DNA of 58,608 bases from Desulfobacca_B sp046538075. GTDB lineage: Bacteria > Desulfobacterota > Desulfobaccia > Desulfobaccales > Desulfobaccaceae. The DNA lies in NCBI GenBank assembly GCA_046538075.1, contig JBKHJN010000016.1, positions 1 through 58,608 of the forward strand, in the 5' to 3' direction. Every line of letters starts with the position of its first letter. Positions within the stretch are counted from its first letter, which is position 1. The notes under the pieces were generated by a model, which was given only the letters and a program-made list of their open reading frames with translations, had not been told where the DNA came from and made no database searches. Shown here piece after piece: positions 33,788 to 43,696 of the stretch. Made by a program: the position numbers and the translations under genes.

Positions 33788-36346
33788 TTAATGGGAGGCT
33801 TCCCCGGGGCGGAGGAATCTCAGGCTGTAGTCGCCCTCCCGGAACGCCAGCAGGAACCGGTTCATGATGGCCTCGGAGCCTAGGGCCAGGTCCAACTGCC
33901 TGGCAAAGGCCATCAACAGGCCGGTCAACTCCAGGGTCTGTTCGGTTTCCAACAGAGAAAATTTGACCAGCCGCCCTTGCACCAGATCTCCTTTGATCTG
34001 CACCTTATAGCCTAACTCTTGCAAAATCTTGCCCAGAAGCCGGGCCCGGCGTTCCCGGCGTTCCGGTTCGGCGGCCCCGCCTTTGAATTGGAAACTGATA
34101 TAGTTGTCGTTTTGTTCTTCGGACAGAAAAGTGTCGACGATGGAAAAATGGTAGCCCAGCCGGGAATTAAAATTAAGATAATTTTCGGTAATGATGGCGA
34201 AGCTCTTGCCGCCCAGACCCCGCTCTGACTTAGCCATATCATAAAGGGTATTGGCAAAAACCGACATAAATCCTTTCAGGTCCACCACCACCTGTCCAGC
34301 CCAACTGACGCGGGGATGATGAAAACCCCGGAGCAGGGCCTTGAAGGGACGGCAGACGATATCCTGTTCTTCTATAACCTCTCGGCTATCCCTTTTTTTC
34401 AGGCCGCCGCCCAGATCCAGGACAAATAGATTGAGGGGAATCTCGGTCTTTAATCGCACTATACCACTGGCCCGCAAAGACTCCTCCACATCCTGGTCGA
34501 ACATGGCATCCATGGCTTTTTCGTGGGAGAAGCGGGTGATATCGTGCCAGGTCCGGCAATTGCTTGGTTGGAAATCGGGGCTATCCGGGTCGAGTAGGGA
34601 CAAGGGGGTGATTTTTCTTAAAATCTGCCTTAGCTTGTCAAAGACCGGGTTCTGGCGCCAGGCTTCCTCGGCGGGAGGAGAGACCAGTAGTTCGGGGATA
34701 ATCCCCTGGTAGACGCGGGCCGCGTCCGCATCGACAGTAACCATTTGGCCGGTCCGCAAGACCCGGGTGGCTCCCCCCACCTCTACCAGGGTGGGAACTT
34801 TGAATTCCCGGGCCAGGATGGACATATGGTCGGTTGGACTGCCGACCTCGGTAATAATAGCGGCAATGCGGTCCATGACCAGTACCAGGCGGGCTGAAGG
34901 CTGTCGAGCCACCACCACCGCCCCGGGAGGGATGTTGGCGGTGTCTTTATCGCTGAAAAATAGATATACCGGGCCGGCCGCGGCTCCACCGACGGCCCGA
35001 ATTCCATGCTTTAACAAGGGCGGCGCCGAGGGTTCCGGGGGAGGAGCAGTGACGGCCCCGAAGGCGGTAACACTGATCCGCAGCGGCCGGGTTTGGAGGA
35101 CGAAAATATTATCATGTTCGTCTATGGCCCACTCAATATCCTGGGGACCGCCAAAGTGCTTCTCCAGCCGTAAAGCGATCTCTGCTAGTCTTTCGAGCTG
35201 CTCCGGGGCCAAGCAGGCAGATTGCCCCCGTCCAGGATCAAGAGAGATTTCCATGACCCCACTATCAGGAGCACAGACCAGGGCCACTGGTTTGGGCGGA
35301 ACGCGCTGCTCCTGCAGCCGGTGGCCGGCCCCGCGGCTGACCCGATAGATATCCGGGGAAATACGGCCATCCACGGCATACTTTCCCAGCCCCCAGACCG
35401 CAGTGATCACTATGGAGTCGCTAGCCGGCGCTAGGGGGTCCGTCGAAAACATCACCCCGCTGGCTTTGGCGGCTACCATGGCCAGACAGCCAACCGCCAT
35501 GGGCAGCTCATTAACGGAAAACTGCTGGTATTTCCAATAGAAAATTCCCCGGGAGGTAAATTTCCCGGCCACGATTTCTTTGTAGTGGTCCACCAGTCGG
35601 TCCGGACTGGCATTGAGCAGGGTGCGGAATTGACCGGCAAAGGAGTAATGAGTATCCTCTCCCACTGCGCTGGACCGCACCGAGACTTTCTTGCCCGCCA
35701 GTGACTGGCCAGCCTCGATCAAGGCTGCTGCCAAGTCCGCCGGCAACTGGGCCTGACGCACCCGGGCCTGCATCTGTTCACTAATGGCCTCTAAACTATC
35801 CAGGTCGTCCAGGCTGGCCTTGGCCAGGTATTCCTCCAGTTCCTCGGCCAGGCCAGAAGTCTCCAAAAACCTCTTGTAAGCCCAGGCCGAAATGGCAAAT
35901 CCTTCGGGCACTCGCATCCCCAGCAGGTTGCGAATTTCACCCAGGTTGGCCATTTTGCTGCCCACACTGGCGGCCATCTCCTGGGTTAGATCAGCTAAAG
36001 ATAAGACATAAGGGGTTTCGGGAATTTCCGGGGCCGCAGTCAATTCAAGCTGGATGGCTTCCTGCAGTTGACGGTGAACTAATAATAGTTCAGGATAGCG
36101 ATCTTGGGTGAGCTTATTTAGTTCTGTAATAATGTCGGTTACCTGGTGAGCCAACCGCTCTACCTGGCTATTGATATAACCGGTATCAAAGAGGTATTCC
36201 TCGGCGAGCTTTTCCTCCATATCCGCCATGATCTCTAAAGCCTGATTATTGGCTTCCAAAAGACGGCGAAAATGAGAAAATTTTTCCCTCAGGCGAAGCT
36301 GCTGGTCCTCCTCAGATTTCAAGAAGCGCCGCAGGAATTTTAACAT
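33788..36346 (-). CDS. PEP-synthase-like ATP-grasp/mobile-His protein 1
   Basis: The N-terminal helical region (1-110) is followed by a PPDK/PEP-synthase ATP-grasp domain (about 115-425). Motifs are SKMANLGEIRNLLGMRVPEG, VRSSAVGEDTHYSFAGQF and QDIEWAIDEHDNIFVLQTRP. A swivelling phosphohistidine domain (about 450-555) carries H507 in GSPTDHMSILAREF. The usual C-terminal PEP/pyruvate barrel is absent. Residues 570-852 form an unrecognised domain shared with the paralogue at 39159 (LNFNSRLGYHFSIVDTFLSE, KGGAAEPERRERR). It probably autophosphorylates on His with ATP and passes phosphate to an unknown partner. It is last in an operon with a receiver and a histidine kinase. Confidence 0.85.
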   Translation of the reverse strand: MLKFLRRFLKSEEDQQLRLREKFSHFRRLLEANNQALEIMADMEEKLAEEYLFDTGYINSQVERLAHQVTDIITELNKLTQDRYPELLLVHRQLQEAIQLELTAAPEIPETPYVLSLADLTQEMAASVGSKMANLGEIRNLLGMRVPEGFAISAWAYKRFLETSGLAEELEEYLAKASLDDLDSLEAISEQMQARVRQAQLPADLAAALIEAGQSLAGKKVSVRSSAVGEDTHYSFAGQFRTLLNASPDRLVDHYKEIVAGKFTSRGIFYWKYQQFSVNELPMAVGCLAMVAAKASGVMFSTDPLAPASDSIVITAVWGLGKYAVDGRISPDIYRVSRGAGHRLQEQRVPPKPVALVCAPDSGVMEISLDPGRGQSACLAPEQLERLAEIALRLEKHFGGPQDIEWAIDEHDNIFVLQTRPLRISVTAFGAVTAPPPEPSAPPLLKHGIRAVGGAAAGPVYLFFSDKDTANIPPGAVVVARQPSARLVLVMDRIAAIITEVGSPTDHMSILAREFKVPTLVEVGGATRVLRTGQMVTVDADAARVYQGIIPELLVSPPAEEAWRQNPVFDKLRQILRKITPLSLLDPDSPDFQPSNCRTWHDITRFSHEKAMDAMFDQDVEESLRASGIVRLKTEIPLNLFVLDLGGGLKKRDSREVIEEQDIVCRPFKALLRGFHHPRVSWAGQVVVDLKGFMSVFANTLYDMAKSERGLGGKSFAIITENYLNFNSRLGYHFSIVDTFLSEEQNDNYISFQFKGGAAEPERRERRARLLGKILQELGYKVQIKGDLVQGRLVKFSLLETEQTLELTGLLMAFARQLDLALGSEAIMNRFLLAFREGDYSLRFLRPGEASH

Positions 36347-36394
36347 TGGCCCCTCAACTTGGGCACCGAGAAGATAGATGCCCCAATGCAGTTT

Positions 36395-36805
36395 TTAAAC
36401 CGCGGGGGTTCTCAGCGCCGCTAATTCCCCTTGCATCTTTTTCCACTCCAAGGCCCGTTTGATGGTGATCAAGATGGTCTCCCGGCGGAAGGGTTTGGTG
36501 ATGAAGTCATAAGCCCCTTTTTGGACCGCCTCCTCTGCGGTCTCAATGGTGCCATAGGCGGTGATGATGACCACCGGTATATTAGGGTCGCCTTTCTTGG
36601 TGAGTTCAATGACATCCATGCCATCCACCAAGGGCATCTTGAGATCAGTGATCACCAGATCGAAATGCTCGTCCTGGAGCAGTTTGGGCACCTCCAAGGA
36701 GTTATTGGTGGTGACCACTTCATAGTCGGTCTTGTCGGTGATCACCGTCTTCAGTAATCTCAGCATGTTGGGTTCATCATCGACAACTAGTATCCGTTCT
36801 GACAT
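36395..36805 (-). CDS. Single-domain response regulator
   Basis: This receiver of 136 aa has the acidic pair D9-D10, phosphoacceptor D54 (VITDLKMPLVDG), T82 and K104 (FITKPF). There is no output domain, so it acts by protein contact, as CheY or Spo0F do, or feeds a phosphorelay. It lies 25 bases after the histidine kinase gene and 48 before the PEP-synthase-like gene, in the same operon. Its sequence is of the NtrC/AtoC receiver type. Confidence 0.92.
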   Translation of the reverse strand: MSERILVVDDEPNMLRLLKTVITDKTDYEVVTTNNSLEVPKLLQDEHFDLVITDLKMPLVDGMDVIELTKKGDPNIPVVIITAYGTIETAEEAVQKGAYDFITKPFRRETILITIKRALEWKKMQGELAALRTPAV

Positions 36806-36829
36806 ATGGTCCTCCTCATACTCTGAGGC

Positions 36830-39157
36830 CTACAGAAATGTTTCAAAATGGGGGCTCTGGTCCCCCAGAACCTCCTCTTCCGTGGCCAAAGGGGGCGCCT
36901 CAGATTCGGCTTCACTAAATACCGGCAGATAAACAGTGAAAGTAGTTCCATGTTTATCAGGATATTCCTCTTCCGGGAAACTATTACAGGTGATCTTTCC
37001 CCCGAATTTGGTAATTATACCATAACTCATAGACAGACCCAGACCGGTGCCTTCGCCGGTCTTTTTAGTGGTAAAAAATGGATCAAAGATCTTGGCCTGC
37101 AACTCTTTGGGAATACCCACGCCGGTATCGCTGAATTCAATGGCCACCCGATTCTTGGCGGTTAATCTGGTCTTTATTCTCAGTGTGCCGCCGCCCTTCA
37201 TGGCGTCAATCGCATTGTTGATCAGGTTAATAAAGACCTGCTGCAATTCTTGGGGGTCTCCCTTAGCCCGGGGCAAATCAGAGCTAAAAGAGCACTCCTG
37301 TTGAATCTTTTTGGTCATCAGATTATTTTTCATTACTGCCAGGGTCTTTCCCAAGATTTCATTAATATCGGCACTGGTCTCGGCGCGTTCCGGGGAGCGG
37401 GCAAAGGTCAGCAAATTTTCCACGATCTTTTTACATTTTAATCCCTCTTCCTCCACCACCTGGAGGGTCTCATGGATGTCGGGCAACCCCTCGGTTTTTT
37501 CCAACAAATATTCGGTAAAGCCCAGGATCACTGCTATAGGGTTGTTGATTTCGTGGGCTACCCCGGCCGCCATGGTCCCCAAGGAAGCCAGTTTTTCCAT
37601 ATTGATCAAACGGTCCTCCATGGCCTTGCGCCCGGTGATATCCCGGGAAATGATCTCATAGGCATAGATTTGACCCTGTTCATCTCTTAATCCTACTATA
37701 CTGGTAGAAAACCAGAACTCCTTCCCCTTTACCGTCACCGGGTGGCGCTTGCTCCGCACCAGATCGGTGTCTTTGACCTCATGCAGCCATTCCAGATGAA
37801 AATCGGCCGATTTTTGGTCAAATATGTCATAAAAAGTCCGGCCGATAAAATCTTCCGGTCGAGCCTCCGAAGCATCAGAACTACCTGCCCTAGATCGGGA
37901 AAGAGAGAATAAATCGGCGGCACAGCGATTTAGAGATTGAATGCGGCCCTCGGGGTCCACCGAATAAATCAAATACGCGGCATTCTCCACCAAGGCCTGG
38001 TACCGGGCTTCCGACCTCTGGAGTTCCTCGGTTTTGCGGTTGACCTCTTCCTCCAAGGTTGCCGTGAATTGACGCTCATAACGATAATTCAACAAGGCCA
38101 CGCTACTGAGGAGCACGAAAAAGCCGATGATCACTTGGATGAGGAACTGCCGCCGATAGATGGTATGGATAACGCCCTCCACCTCGCTTACCGGAGCTAC
38201 TACCGCTACCGACCAGTAAGTTGCCGGGCCGGCGGTCTCCGCCAGATCGGTGCCGGTTAATTTTACCGGGGCATAGGCGATCAGTTTTTGAATTACTCCG
38301 GCTTCGCCTCGGTGCCAGCCGGAGATATAAGTGCCCCAACCCTCCTGGCCGGTAAGCATCTTTTCCCGCTGAATTTCATTAATAGCGTCAAAGGAGATGG
38401 CCGGCATCCGGGCCTTGCGGACTTTAAAGGCATTTTTGCCGATAAAATCCTCTTCCGGATGACTCAAAAAGGTTCCCTGGCTGTCCATGATCCAGGCATA
38501 GCCGGTCTTACTGCTTCTGATCTCGGAGGTAAATTTGTTCGCTAAGTAGTGCACATCAATATAAAAAGCCAGCACTCCGGAAAAATTTCCGGAGGGGAGG
38601 GGATGACTTTCGTCCACCGATTCCTCATAGGTTGGCTTCGCCATGATCATCATGAGCCGGCCGAAATAACCGGGCAACTCGGTCCTTATCTGGCTAATAT
38701 ATACCCGCCCTTTATTTTCGGGTTGCTGAGCCCATTCAAAGTTGGGCGTGTTTTTATAGGAACCGGTGATGATGTGTTCCAGGCTGCGTTCATCCACCAG
38801 AAAGGCTTTATTGCCTTCCCGATTTATCCGGCGAATTTCTACTACCCCCTCCTCCCCCACACTGGAGAGGGTGACCCGCATACGGTTGGCCCAGGTAAGC
38901 TCTTCTAAGTACTGAACCGAGGCGGAGTGGTTGAGAATCCGCAACTCACGTATCATAAATTCAATGTCCTGTTCCAACAGACTGGCGGTGTGTTGCGCCA
39001 GAACCAGTTGCTGCTGATTAAAATCTTCCTTGACAATCTGACGCATCTGACCGGCGGATTTAAATCCCAAATATATGCTGACGCCTAACAGCACCAATAC
39101 CCCCACCAGGATAACCATGATGGCATAACGGGACAACAAAAAGGAAAACCGACGCAT
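36830..39157 (-). CDS. Sensor histidine kinase (dCache-PAS-HisKA-HATPase)
   Basis: Two membrane helices (about 12-31 and 338-358) enclose a large extracytoplasmic sensor domain of dCache type (about 35-335; RSSKTGYAWIMDSQGTFLSHP is a typical Cache strand set). A coiled coil and a PAS domain (385-510) follow. The HisKA phosphoacceptor is H535 (AGVAHEINNPIAV). The ATPase domain has NLINNAIDAM, FSDTGVGIP and GEGTGLGLSMSYGI. The gene starts one base after the stop of the upstream PEP-synthase-like reading frame (TAA-G-ATG), showing tight coupling. The likely partner is the receiver at 36395. Confidence 0.92.
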   Translation of the reverse strand: MRRFSFLLSRYAIMVILVGVLVLLGVSIYLGFKSAGQMRQIVKEDFNQQQLVLAQHTASLLEQDIEFMIRELRILNHSASVQYLEELTWANRMRVTLSSVGEEGVVEIRRINREGNKAFLVDERSLEHIITGSYKNTPNFEWAQQPENKGRVYISQIRTELPGYFGRLMMIMAKPTYEESVDESHPLPSGNFSGVLAFYIDVHYLANKFTSEIRSSKTGYAWIMDSQGTFLSHPEEDFIGKNAFKVRKARMPAISFDAINEIQREKMLTGQEGWGTYISGWHRGEAGVIQKLIAYAPVKLTGTDLAETAGPATYWSVAVVAPVSEVEGVIHTIYRRQFLIQVIIGFFVLLSSVALLNYRYERQFTATLEEEVNRKTEELQRSEARYQALVENAAYLIYSVDPEGRIQSLNRCAADLFSLSRSRAGSSDASEARPEDFIGRTFYDIFDQKSADFHLEWLHEVKDTDLVRSKRHPVTVKGKEFWFSTSIVGLRDEQGQIYAYEIISRDITGRKAMEDRLINMEKLASLGTMAAGVAHEINNPIAVILGFTEYLLEKTEGLPDIHETLQVVEEEGLKCKKIVENLLTFARSPERAETSADINEILGKTLAVMKNNLMTKKIQQECSFSSDLPRAKGDPQELQQVFINLINNAIDAMKGGGTLRIKTRLTAKNRVAIEFSDTGVGIPKELQAKIFDPFFTTKKTGEGTGLGLSMSYGIITKFGGKITCNSFPEEEYPDKHGTTFTVYLPVFSEAESEAPPLATEEEVLGDQSPHFETFL

Positions 39158-39158
39158 C

Positions 39159-41721
39159 TTACTGTCTTTCCTGTATTTCTAGGTGTTCCTGTAAAAAATC
39201 CTTGATATACCAGTCAACAATGCCGTCCGAGAACATCACCATGTCCAGTTGCTTGGTGTAAAGCGTAAGTTTACCCAAGATCTTTAAGCGGCGAGCCATT
39301 TCTTCCGCCGGATACTTAGCCAACCGGGCCTCGAGGTGGTCGCCCTTGCGCTGATAATTTAGATGCAGGTGGTCGATAATGGTCTCGATCAGCCGCACCC
39401 GGCGTTCGCGGCGTTCCGCGGTGGACCCCCCCCTGGAAATTAAAGGTAAGATAATTATCATTAATCTGATCGCTGATGTAGGCTTCCACCGTGGAAAAAT
39501 GGTAACCCAAATGAATACTAAAATTCATGTAATTCTTTGATAATATTAAATAGCTCTGATCTCGATAGGGAGTCGCCCCCTGAGCCACCTCGGCTTCGGT
39601 ATTGACAAAGACAGAAGCAAAACTCTTGACTCCGGCCGGTTTGGCTTTGGGCCAAGGCATAGCCGCCAAACCCTCCCAGAAGGCCTTAAAGGGTATGGAA
39701 AGAATGTGTTGCGGCCGCACCTTACTCCTAAAGCCCCTCTCTAAGCCGCCTCCCAGGTCCAGGATAATCACCTTGAAAGGCAGCTCGGACTCCAACTCTA
39801 CCGCCCCGGTCTGATCCTGGAACCCTCCTTCGCTCAGTTTGAACATTTCCCGCATGGAGACTTCATGAGCGAAACGGACAATATCGTGGATGGTGCGACA
39901 GTAGGCCGGCGCAAAGTTCAGCTCCTGAGGGTTGACCAGATTGAGCGGCACCACCTTTTTGACCACGGTTTTCAAGGTCTGGAAGACCTGGGTTTTGGCC
40001 AGATCATTTCCCTTGCTGCCTGGTGCTTCCAGAAGCTCCGGCACTATACCGTCATAGACATTGTTATAATAGGCGTCTACCGTGATCACCTGGCCGGGGC
40101 TCAAAATCTCAGTCGCCCGGGCGGTGTTGATGATGGTAGGAATCTGGAATTCCCGGGCCAAGAGCCCCATATGGCCGGTGGGGCTGCCGGTGTCAGTGAT
40201 GATGGCCGCCGCATTGGGCATGACCGTGACGTATTTCGGGGAGGTGTGCCGGGCCACCAATATCCCGCCCACGGGAAAGTCCTTCAAGTCCTGATCCTGG
40301 CGGACTATAACCACTGGACCGGACCCCACTCCCCGGCACACTACGGTGCCCTGCTCCAAGAGCAGCGGATAGTCCTTGACCAGGCGCGGCCGCGGTTCGA
40401 CTCCTTTGGGGCTCGGCAGCCTGAGGGGACGGCACTGCAGCAGCCATAATTTATCCTCATCATCCAAGGCCCACTCGACGTCCTGAGGCCTGCCGAAGTG
40501 GTTCTCAAGGAGCAAAGCCCACTCCACCAGTTCGCTGATCTGAGACTCATTCAGGCACGGCGCCTTTACCAGCTCCGTCGGAACCGGCACTTCCGCCACC
40601 CCGCCTGCCGGGAGGCTGGTCAGCATCTCTTGCTTGGCCGGAATGATCTTTTTGACAATCGGCCCCGGGGGCTGATAGGCAGCTAGGTAGTGGTCAGGAT
40701 AGACCCGGCCGCTGACCGCATAATTTCCCAGGCCCCAGACCGCATTGATCAGCACCACTTCCTGGTCGGCCAACTCTGTCTGGCGGGTGAAGAGCACGCC
40801 GCTGGCCTTGGAGGGCACCATGGGCAGGACCATGACCCCCATGGCCATCTCTTCTTCCCGGAAACCTTTATTTTTATAATAAAATAAAGCCCGGGGGGTA
40901 AACAGACTGGCCACAATGTCTTTATAGCGGGCGACCATGTCGGCGGCCGGAACATTCAGATAAGAGGCATATTGCCCGGCAAAAGTAAAAGTCAGATCCT
41001 CGCCCACGGCACTGGAACGCAGCGCCAGCAATGGTTGCGATCCCATCTGGTTCGCCAACCGTTCATAGGCCTCAAACATGGCGTTCTCTAATTCTGGGGG
41101 GACCTGGGCGGCATCGATCATCTCCTTAAGTTCATCGCTGACCAGAGCCAGACTGTCCAGATTCTCCAGATGCCACTTTTTTAAAGTCTCAGTAATGCGC
41201 TCTCCCAGTTGGTTGTAATCTAAAAAGCATTTGTAGGCATAACTGGAGACCGCAAAACCCGGCGGCACCGGCAGCCCCAGCCGGTTCTTGACTTCCGCCA
41301 GGTTGGCGTTTTTACCGCCGACCTCCTCGATCATGTCGGCATTCAGGTCCTCAAACCATATCACCAGGGGGGCTTCCGGGATCACCCATCGCTGCTGCAG
41401 CACTTCCACAACTTCCGCCATGATCTGCTCCAAGGCCTGGGCCAAATCCTGATAGCGCTGGCCACCCATCTGGTTTAAGGCCTCGACCAGGGTGGCGGTC
41501 TCCTGGTGGAGTTGATCCACGGTAGCCAGAATATACTGAAAGTCAAAGAGATAGTCCCCGGAGAGCTTCTCTTCCATGTCGGCCATCAGGGCCAGGACCT
41601 GATTGTTGGCGTGCAGCAGACGCTGGAAATGGGCGTGCTTTTCGGCTAACAGGGATTGATTCTCCGGGGCCCGAGGCGCCCCGGTGATTATTTGCCAGGC
41701 ACGTTTAAGCGCGGTCACCAT
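39159..41721 (-). pseudogene. PEP-synthase-like protein 2, frameshifted
   Basis: This paralogue of the protein at 33788 has the same layout: helical N-terminus, ATP-grasp (GGKNANLAEVKNRLG; LRSSAVGEDLTFTFAGQ; QDVEWALDDEDKLWLLQCRP), mobile-His domain with H517 (GSPTGHMGLLAREF) and the unrecognised C-terminal domain. At 39426-39433 the coding strand has eight G residues. Seven would keep the frame and give QGGSTAERRERRVRL, matching KGGAAEPERRERRARL of the paralogue. As read, the frame leaves at residue 763 and runs to 39316, while the proper C-terminus (about 100 aa) lies in the next frame down to 39159. The stop at 39159 is spaced one base from the kinase start, supporting it as the true end. 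A sequencing error, slippage or true decay is possible. Confidence 0.85.
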
Positions 41722-41805
41722 TGCCCCAGTTCACCCTGCTTGAACTTCGAGGAAATAAGCATCTTTAAGCTCATACTATATTGCCATCAAATGAATATTT
41801 TCGTA

Positions 41806-41850
41806 GGGGGTTGATTTATCAAGCCCCTTGGGGCGCAATGAATTGCCCCC
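41806..41850 (-). promoter_or_regulatory. Leader with mutually exclusive hairpins
   Basis: Four blocks can pair in two ways: GGGGGTTGAT with ATCAAGCCCC plus GGGGCGCAA with TTGCCCC, or the middle GCCCC with GGGGC. The region lies in the leader between the promoter at 41912 and the first gene of the PEP-synthase-like operon. It resembles an attenuator in layout, but no T-run follows. Confidence 0.35.
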
Positions 41851-41911
41851 TCCCATAAGCGGAAGATAGTTTTTAAAAGGAGCTTAGTATAAGTAAACTA
41901 TTTTTAATAAA

Positions 41912-41940
41912 ATTTTAGCCTTTATGGGCCTGACTGTCAA
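41912..41940 (-). promoter_or_regulatory. Sigma-70 promoter of the PEP-synthase-like/kinase operon
   Basis: On the - strand a perfect TTGACA (41940-41935) and TAAAAT (41917-41912) are 17 bases apart. A leader of about 185 bases precedes the first gene at 41721. Confidence 0.72.
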
Positions 41941-42005
41941 TAAAAGGCTCGGGCCAGGGGAAGTTTGCCCAGGAAGCATTCGGATGGCTTTTAAAGCTGA
42001 GGGTA

Positions 42006-42035
42006 GGGGGGCATCTGCTCGCTGTAGATACCCCC
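42006..42035. terminator. Terminator after the SLC13 gene
   Basis: GGGGGCATCT and AGATACCCCC form a 10-bp stem (one wobble) with a short loop, directly after the transporter stop codon at 42046. The + strand side has AATTTTT next; the - strand side is less T-rich. Confidence 0.5.
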
Positions 42036-42045
42036 TGAATTTTTC

Positions 42046-43582
42046 TTAAGGACTGGCGGTTAACACCGGCATGCCCATCAGCGGCCAGATAAAATAGACA
42101 AACAGGGCCAAGATGCTCATTAAGACGACATTGCCGACCCAGCCCCAGGTGAAGAACTCGGCGGTAGTGAACTGTTTGCTTTCATAGGCGATGGCGTTCG
42201 GCGACGCCCCGACCAGCAGGTTGAAGGGCATCCCGGCCACCACCAGCGAGGCAAACAGAATCACATGCGGAGCCACCCCTAAGTACTTGGCAATTACCAG
42301 CGATACCAGCAGGGAAATGGCAATGGCGGCCACATTCATGATGAAGTTGGTCATCATCAGCACAAAAAAGGAAATGCCCAGCACAAATACCAGCCAGTGC
42401 GCTTGTTGGAACATGGTCAGCCAGTGGACGGCCAGCCACTGCGCCGCGCCGGTCTGCCAGAGGCAGAAGCCGATGGACATGGCGCCGCCGAACAGGAGAA
42501 TGATATTCCAAGGGATAGCCTCCAAGTCCTCTATGGTGAGCGTTTTGGTCAGGAAAAAAGGCCAGGGTGGCAATTAGCACAATTCCGGCCCGGCTGAACG
42601 GCTGGTATCCCATTTTCGGCAGGAAGGAGTTGAGCATAAAGAGCACTACAATAAGGGCTACTGTGCAGATCACGAAATATTCTTTGGTGGTCATGGGGCC
42701 CAGTTCCCTGGACAGGTCTTGGGCTTTTTCCCGCAGCCCTTCGATGCGCGGCCTCTCGGGGCGAAAGATCACCATAATTACCAAATAAAGCAGGAAGACC
42801 ATGATCCAGCCCACCGGGAACATATAATAGGAGAGCTCGAAAAATCCGACATTATAACCGGTAAACTCCAGGAACATGCCGGAAGCTGCCACACCCCGGG
42901 CGGCTCCCAGGTAAGTGACGATGGAACCGGCTCCGGCGACCCAGGCCATGCCGATGAATAAGCCCTTGCCGAACCGGGTAGGCTGGTCCGTGGGGTTATA
43001 AAGCGAGTTAATAGCCAGCAGCAGGGGAAAGATGGCCGCGGCTACCCCGGTGTGGGCCATCAGATGGGTCATGGCCGCGGTGACAATGAAGGCCCCTAAA
43101 TAGATCATGCTGGTCCGTTCTCCGACTATATCCAGCTTCTTGTAGGCCATGCGCTTGGTCAGCCCCACGGCGCTGAAGGCCATGCCGATGACCACGGAAC
43201 CGAAGATAAACCAGACCGCAGGATCCAAAAAGTCACCCAGGGCCTGTTTGGCCGGCCGAATCCAGAAAAGCGTCTGCACCACGCCGATGGCGATGGAGGT
43301 AGCCCCGATACGCATCACCTCGAAGACCCACCAGATGCCGGCCATCAGAAACAGGCCGATCGCTAGCTTCCCCTCCCAGGAGAGCTGGAAGACCTTGCCG
43401 GCTGGATCAACGGCGTCCGGTAAGGTCTCCACTAAATAAAACCGAGTAAAAATTCCGGCTCCTAACAGAATAAAGAAAATACGCCACCAATTTATCGGTT
43501 TCTTCACCGGGGCCAGTTTGATCTCTTCCGGCATCTCCGGCAGACCTTCACCGGCCGGCATTTTTTTCTTTTCCTCCGCCAT
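42046..43582 (-). pseudogene. SLC13/DASS-type anion permease, frameshifted
   Basis: This sodium- or proton-coupled anion transporter belongs to the divalent anion:Na+ symporter (SLC13/CitT/DASS) family. It has about 11 helices, typical motifs MAHTGVAAAIFPLLLAI and GASPNAIAYESKQFTTAEFF, and the MTNFIMNVAAIAISLLV region. The first 345 residues are in one frame (start 43582). The coding strand at 42559-42554 has six T; five would give LAFFLTKTLTIEDLEAIPWN and keep the frame into the 42573-42046 part. The whole protein would be about 511 aa, the normal length. Substrates of the family include sulfate and dicarboxylates. GGGAGGAC precedes the start. It lies 114 bases after a CBS-domain gene. Confidence 0.85.
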
Positions 43583-43696
43583 TATATGTCCTCCCTCAAT
43601 CTCAGGAACAGACTGCTCAGGAAAAATTCGGATGAAGACAACAAAAAGCCTTTTGGGGAAATCATGGCTGTGTTAGGAGTGGCCGATATGGTTAAT

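Noticed and set aside
34767..35348. 193-aa open frame antisense to the PEP-synthase-like gene
   Set aside because: It is a shadow of a well-recognised ATP-grasp/phospho-His coding region and has no ribosome binding site.
39420..39440. Programmed ribosomal frameshift at the G8 run
   Set aside because: No stimulatory structure or second Shine-Dalgarno is evident, and a similar one-base shift lies 3 kb away, so sequencing error or mutation is simpler.
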